From: Verrucomicrobiota bacterium
GTDB taxonomy: Bacteria; Verrucomicrobiota; Verrucomicrobiia; Limisphaerales; UBA1096
Direction: 5' to 3'
NCBI GenBank assembly: GCA_003972865.1
Contig: QOAX01000211.1
Coordinates: 1 to 7,293 of the forward strand
DNA: 7,293 bases
Below the pieces are notes generated by a model that saw nothing but the letters and a program-made list of their open reading frames with translations, had not been told where the DNA came from and did no database searches. The position numbers and the translations under genes are program-made. Below, piece after piece: positions 5,925 through 7,293 of the stretch (its first letter is position 1; each line of letters begins with the position of its first letter).

Positions 5925-5944
5925 AAGCTGAAGGAAAGGAATGA
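5891..5944 (+). repeat. Tail copy 6: sulfatase 2 end and prepilin start
   Basis: Bases 5899-5934 are identical over 36 nt to bases 2875-2910 of the tail after the ankyrin gene. Sulfatase 2 reads it as ...AARRVKN and stops at 5922-5924. The native tail frame would read GGKTGEELKAEGKE and stop at TGA 5942-5944, again overlapping the next start as ATGA (5941-5944). The final bases differ (GGAAAGGAATGA), and the gene that follows has a prepilin leader instead of MKHLL. Confidence 0.9.
5930..5943 (+). promoter_or_regulatory. Ribosome binding site of the prepilin-like gene
   Basis: GAAGGAAAGGA at 5930-5940 lies directly before ATG 5941 and contains two possible Shine-Dalgarno cores (AAGGA at 5931-5935 and at 5936-5940). 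The first has usable spacing. The site is the end of the seam tail, so the repeat supplies the ribosome binding site. Confidence 0.55.
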
Positions 5945-6729
5945 AAACGAAACCAAGCCGGGCGTTTACTCTTATTGAATTGTTGGTCGTCATTGCCATC
6001 ATCGCCATTCTGGCCTCGATGTTATTACCAGCCTTGAGTCATGCCAAACTAAGGGTTAAGGGGATCAAGTGTGTCTCCAATCTCAAACAACTTGGTCTAG
6101 CCCACAAATTATACACGAATGAGACGGGAAGCATGTTGCCGTTTGAATCACCAACCCGCAACTACGTCTGGTTAGATCAGTTGAGCAAAAACTACTCCAA
6201 GATCGACGAGATACGACTTTGCCCCGTGGCTCCCGTCGATCAGTCGAAACTCGGATCAGAAGGAACAGCGACGAGAGCGTGGTCGAACAAAGGAATAAAC
6301 GGGCGCACAGGCAAACCATGGACAGGCAGCTATGGTTTGAATGGATGGACTTATGCCGGTGATTGGCCTCAAAGCTGGGTAACACAGCACGGGATGGCCA
6401 GAGATCTGGCCTTCCTGAAAGACAGTGATGTCCGATCCTCCTCCGGCACGCCGCTATTCTGTGATGCCATGTGGCGCAACCAATGGCCCATGATTAAGCA
6501 GAGACCAGCTTCAAGTCTGTCCAAAGGCAGCACAGAAAATGCCGGTTTTTCTCGGATAACCCTCACCCGGCATGGGGGCGTCTCGCCAGGTGAGGAGTTC
6601 CGCCCATCAAGCAAAAACCGGATGATGCCGGGTGCCATCAATGTCGTGTTTTCAGACGGGCATGCTGAACCCATCCAATTGAATGACCTTTGGTCGTTAA
6701 AGTGGCATCAAAAGTATGGGGATCGATGA
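5941..6729 (+). CDS. Prepilin-type protein with N-terminal methylation motif (pseudopilin-like)
   Basis: This 262-residue protein starts MKTKPSRA and continues FTLIELLVVIAIIAILASML. That is a class III signal with predicted cleavage between Ala8 and Phe9, Glu13 at position 5 of the mature protein, and a hydrophobic helix to about residue 30. A prepilin peptidase would process it before assembly or anchoring in the inner membrane. The C-terminal part has RHGG (His211) and NVVFSDGHAEP (Asp239-Gly240), like the H-X9-DG type common in large PVC families. Here 27 residues separate His from Asp-Gly instead of nine. Such proteins are numerous in Verrucomicrobia and Planctomycetes and their individual roles are mostly unknown; a link to type II-like secretion is inference. 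The start at 5941 is fixed by the leader. The gene follows sulfatase 2 by 16 nt and is followed after 13 nt by the thioredoxin-like gene, so one operon is likely. Confidence 0.92.
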   Translation: MKTKPSRAFTLIELLVVIAIIAILASMLLPALSHAKLRVKGIKCVSNLKQLGLAHKLYTNETGSMLPFESPTRNYVWLDQLSKNYSKIDEIRLCPVAPVDQSKLGSEGTATRAWSNKGINGRTGKPWTGSYGLNGWTYAGDWPQSWVTQHGMARDLAFLKDSDVRSSSGTPLFCDAMWRNQWPMIKQRPASSLSKGSTENAGFSRITLTRHGGVSPGEEFRPSSKNRMMPGAINVVFSDGHAEPIQLNDLWSLKWHQKYGDR

Positions 6730-6742
6730 TAATTTTCGCGCA

Positions 6743-6806
6743 ATGAAACACCTCCTAATCACAACAATCGCAGCTGTGCTGTTGGTGGGGTGTGGTAAGG
6801 TGCAAC
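6743..6806 (+). repeat. Signal-peptide start module without a tail
   Basis: Bases 6743-6773 match 194-224 with one mismatch. The similarity continues through the GTGGGGTGTGG block and GKxQ codons to about 6805. Upstream, the 13-nt gap after the prepilin stop has no tail sequence and no GAAGGG ribosome binding site. This shows that the start half can occur without the tail half. Confidence 0.85.
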
Positions 6807-7293
6807 AGTCGGCTTCTCCAGAAGGAACGAAAACTGTTGAAGTTGCCACTGCACAGCCAGAACCTGATATCGAACGCAAGAAATTGTGGGCCAAATCCTA
6901 CTTGAACCAGAAAGCCCCCGAATTGATTGTTGAAAAATGGTTAAGTGAAAAGCCCGAATGGAAGGGCAAGTTTTTGCTGGTTGATTTTTGGGCAACCTGG
7001 TGCGGCCCGTGCCTCAAGGCGATTCCGGAACTGAATCGATTCCATGAACAATTTGGAAAACAGATGGTTGTTGTTGGACTATCTGATGAGCAGGCGAGCA
7101 AGGTCGCTTCAATGAAGCAACCCCACATCGAATACTACAGTGCAATTGACACACAAAAGAGGATGAAGAAAGAGGTGGAGGTGAAAGGGATTCCACACGT
7201 AATGATTATTGACCCCCAAGGGATAGTGCGCTGGGAAGGATTTCCATTTCTCTCAGGCCATGAATTAACCGAAGAAGTCGTTAAGAACCTCCT
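6743..7293 (+). CDS. TlpA/ResA-like thioredoxin-fold lipoprotein (3' end outside window)
   Basis: The frame is open from ATG 6743 to the window edge, giving 183 full codons. Residues 1-17 are a lipoprotein signal (MKHLLITTIAAVLLVGC, lipobox LVGC, Cys17), followed by a polar linker to about residue 57. The thioredoxin domain starts around NQKAPEL and contains VDFWATWCGPCLKAIPELN with redox Cys87 and Cys90, then VKGIPHVMIIDPQG with the cis-proline Pro151 and GIVRWEGFP. This fits a membrane-anchored thiol-disulfide oxidoreductase acting on the outer side of the membrane, as in the TlpA/ResA families; the partner is unknown. The start is fixed by the signal peptide, and the first 31 bases differ by one base from the seam start at 194. 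The visible end, EEVVKNL, is a typical final helix, so little is probably missing. Confidence 0.92.
   Translation, partial: MKHLLITTIAAVLLVGCGKVQQSASPEGTKTVEVATAQPEPDIERKKLWAKSYLNQKAPELIVEKWLSEKPEWKGKFLLVDFWATWCGPCLKAIPELNRFHEQFGKQMVVVGLSDEQASKVASMKQPHIEYYSAIDTQKRMKKEVEVKGIPHVMIIDPQGIVRWEGFPFLSGHELTEEVVKNL

Noticed and set aside
138..5944. Seam repeats as integron attC sites or as a CRISPR array
   Set aside because: The copies lack inverted-repeat arms and integrase-type core sites, no integrase or cas gene is visible, spacing is irregular and gene-sized, and the repeat itself is coding-type sequence.

Overview
The window looks like chromosomal DNA from a bacterium of the PVC superphylum, most probably Verrucomicrobiota. 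It combines secreted S1-family sulfatases, a PQQ-like beta-propeller protein with the WPxWxGPNRxG start common in that group, a prepilin-type protein with an RAFTLIELLVVIAIIAIL leader, and a secreted ankyrin-repeat protein. This placement is inferred from gene content; there is no rRNA or other marker gene.

Layout, left to right. 1-114 is the 3' end of a gene that resembles an arylsulfatase C-terminus. 114-277 holds two overlapping 27-codon mini-ORFs that look like the end of one gene fused to the start of another. 283-1953 is a complete S1 sulfatase, 1975-2859 a secreted ankyrin protein with an extra C-terminal domain, and 3011-4282 a PQQ-like beta-propeller protein on the minus strand. 4527-5924 is a second complete S1 sulfatase, 5941-6729 a prepilin-like protein, and 6743 to the window end a thioredoxin-fold lipoprotein (WCGPC) that is cut off. 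No RNA genes, CRISPR arrays, transposases or integrases are visible.

Most plus-strand gene junctions carry pieces of one recurring sequence, called the 'seam' here. Its first half (the tail) encodes an ankyrin-protein C-terminus of the type DLLRKHGGKTGEELKAEGK-stop. Its second half (the start) encodes a signal-peptide N-terminus, MKHLLLTTIA. The two halves overlap at ATGA, so the tail's stop codon lies inside the start codon of the next gene. Tail copies lie at 138-197, 1928-1978, 2605-2661, 2858-2917, 4378-4425 (degenerate) and about 5891-5944. Start copies lie at 194, 1975 and 6743, with a diverged one at 4527. Two copies share 51 identical bases. The tail is read in three different frames as the end of three unrelated proteins, which suggests copying or recombination at DNA level rather than conservation of a protein motif.

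The genes probably serve the cell envelope. The sulfatases would desulfate sulfated polysaccharides or glycans in the periplasm or outside the cell. The other products all carry export signals and may have scaffold, redox or pseudopilin roles. The layout reads as a plus-strand series of seam-delimited cargo genes, interrupted by one minus-strand gene. The seam array is the main unusual feature of the window.
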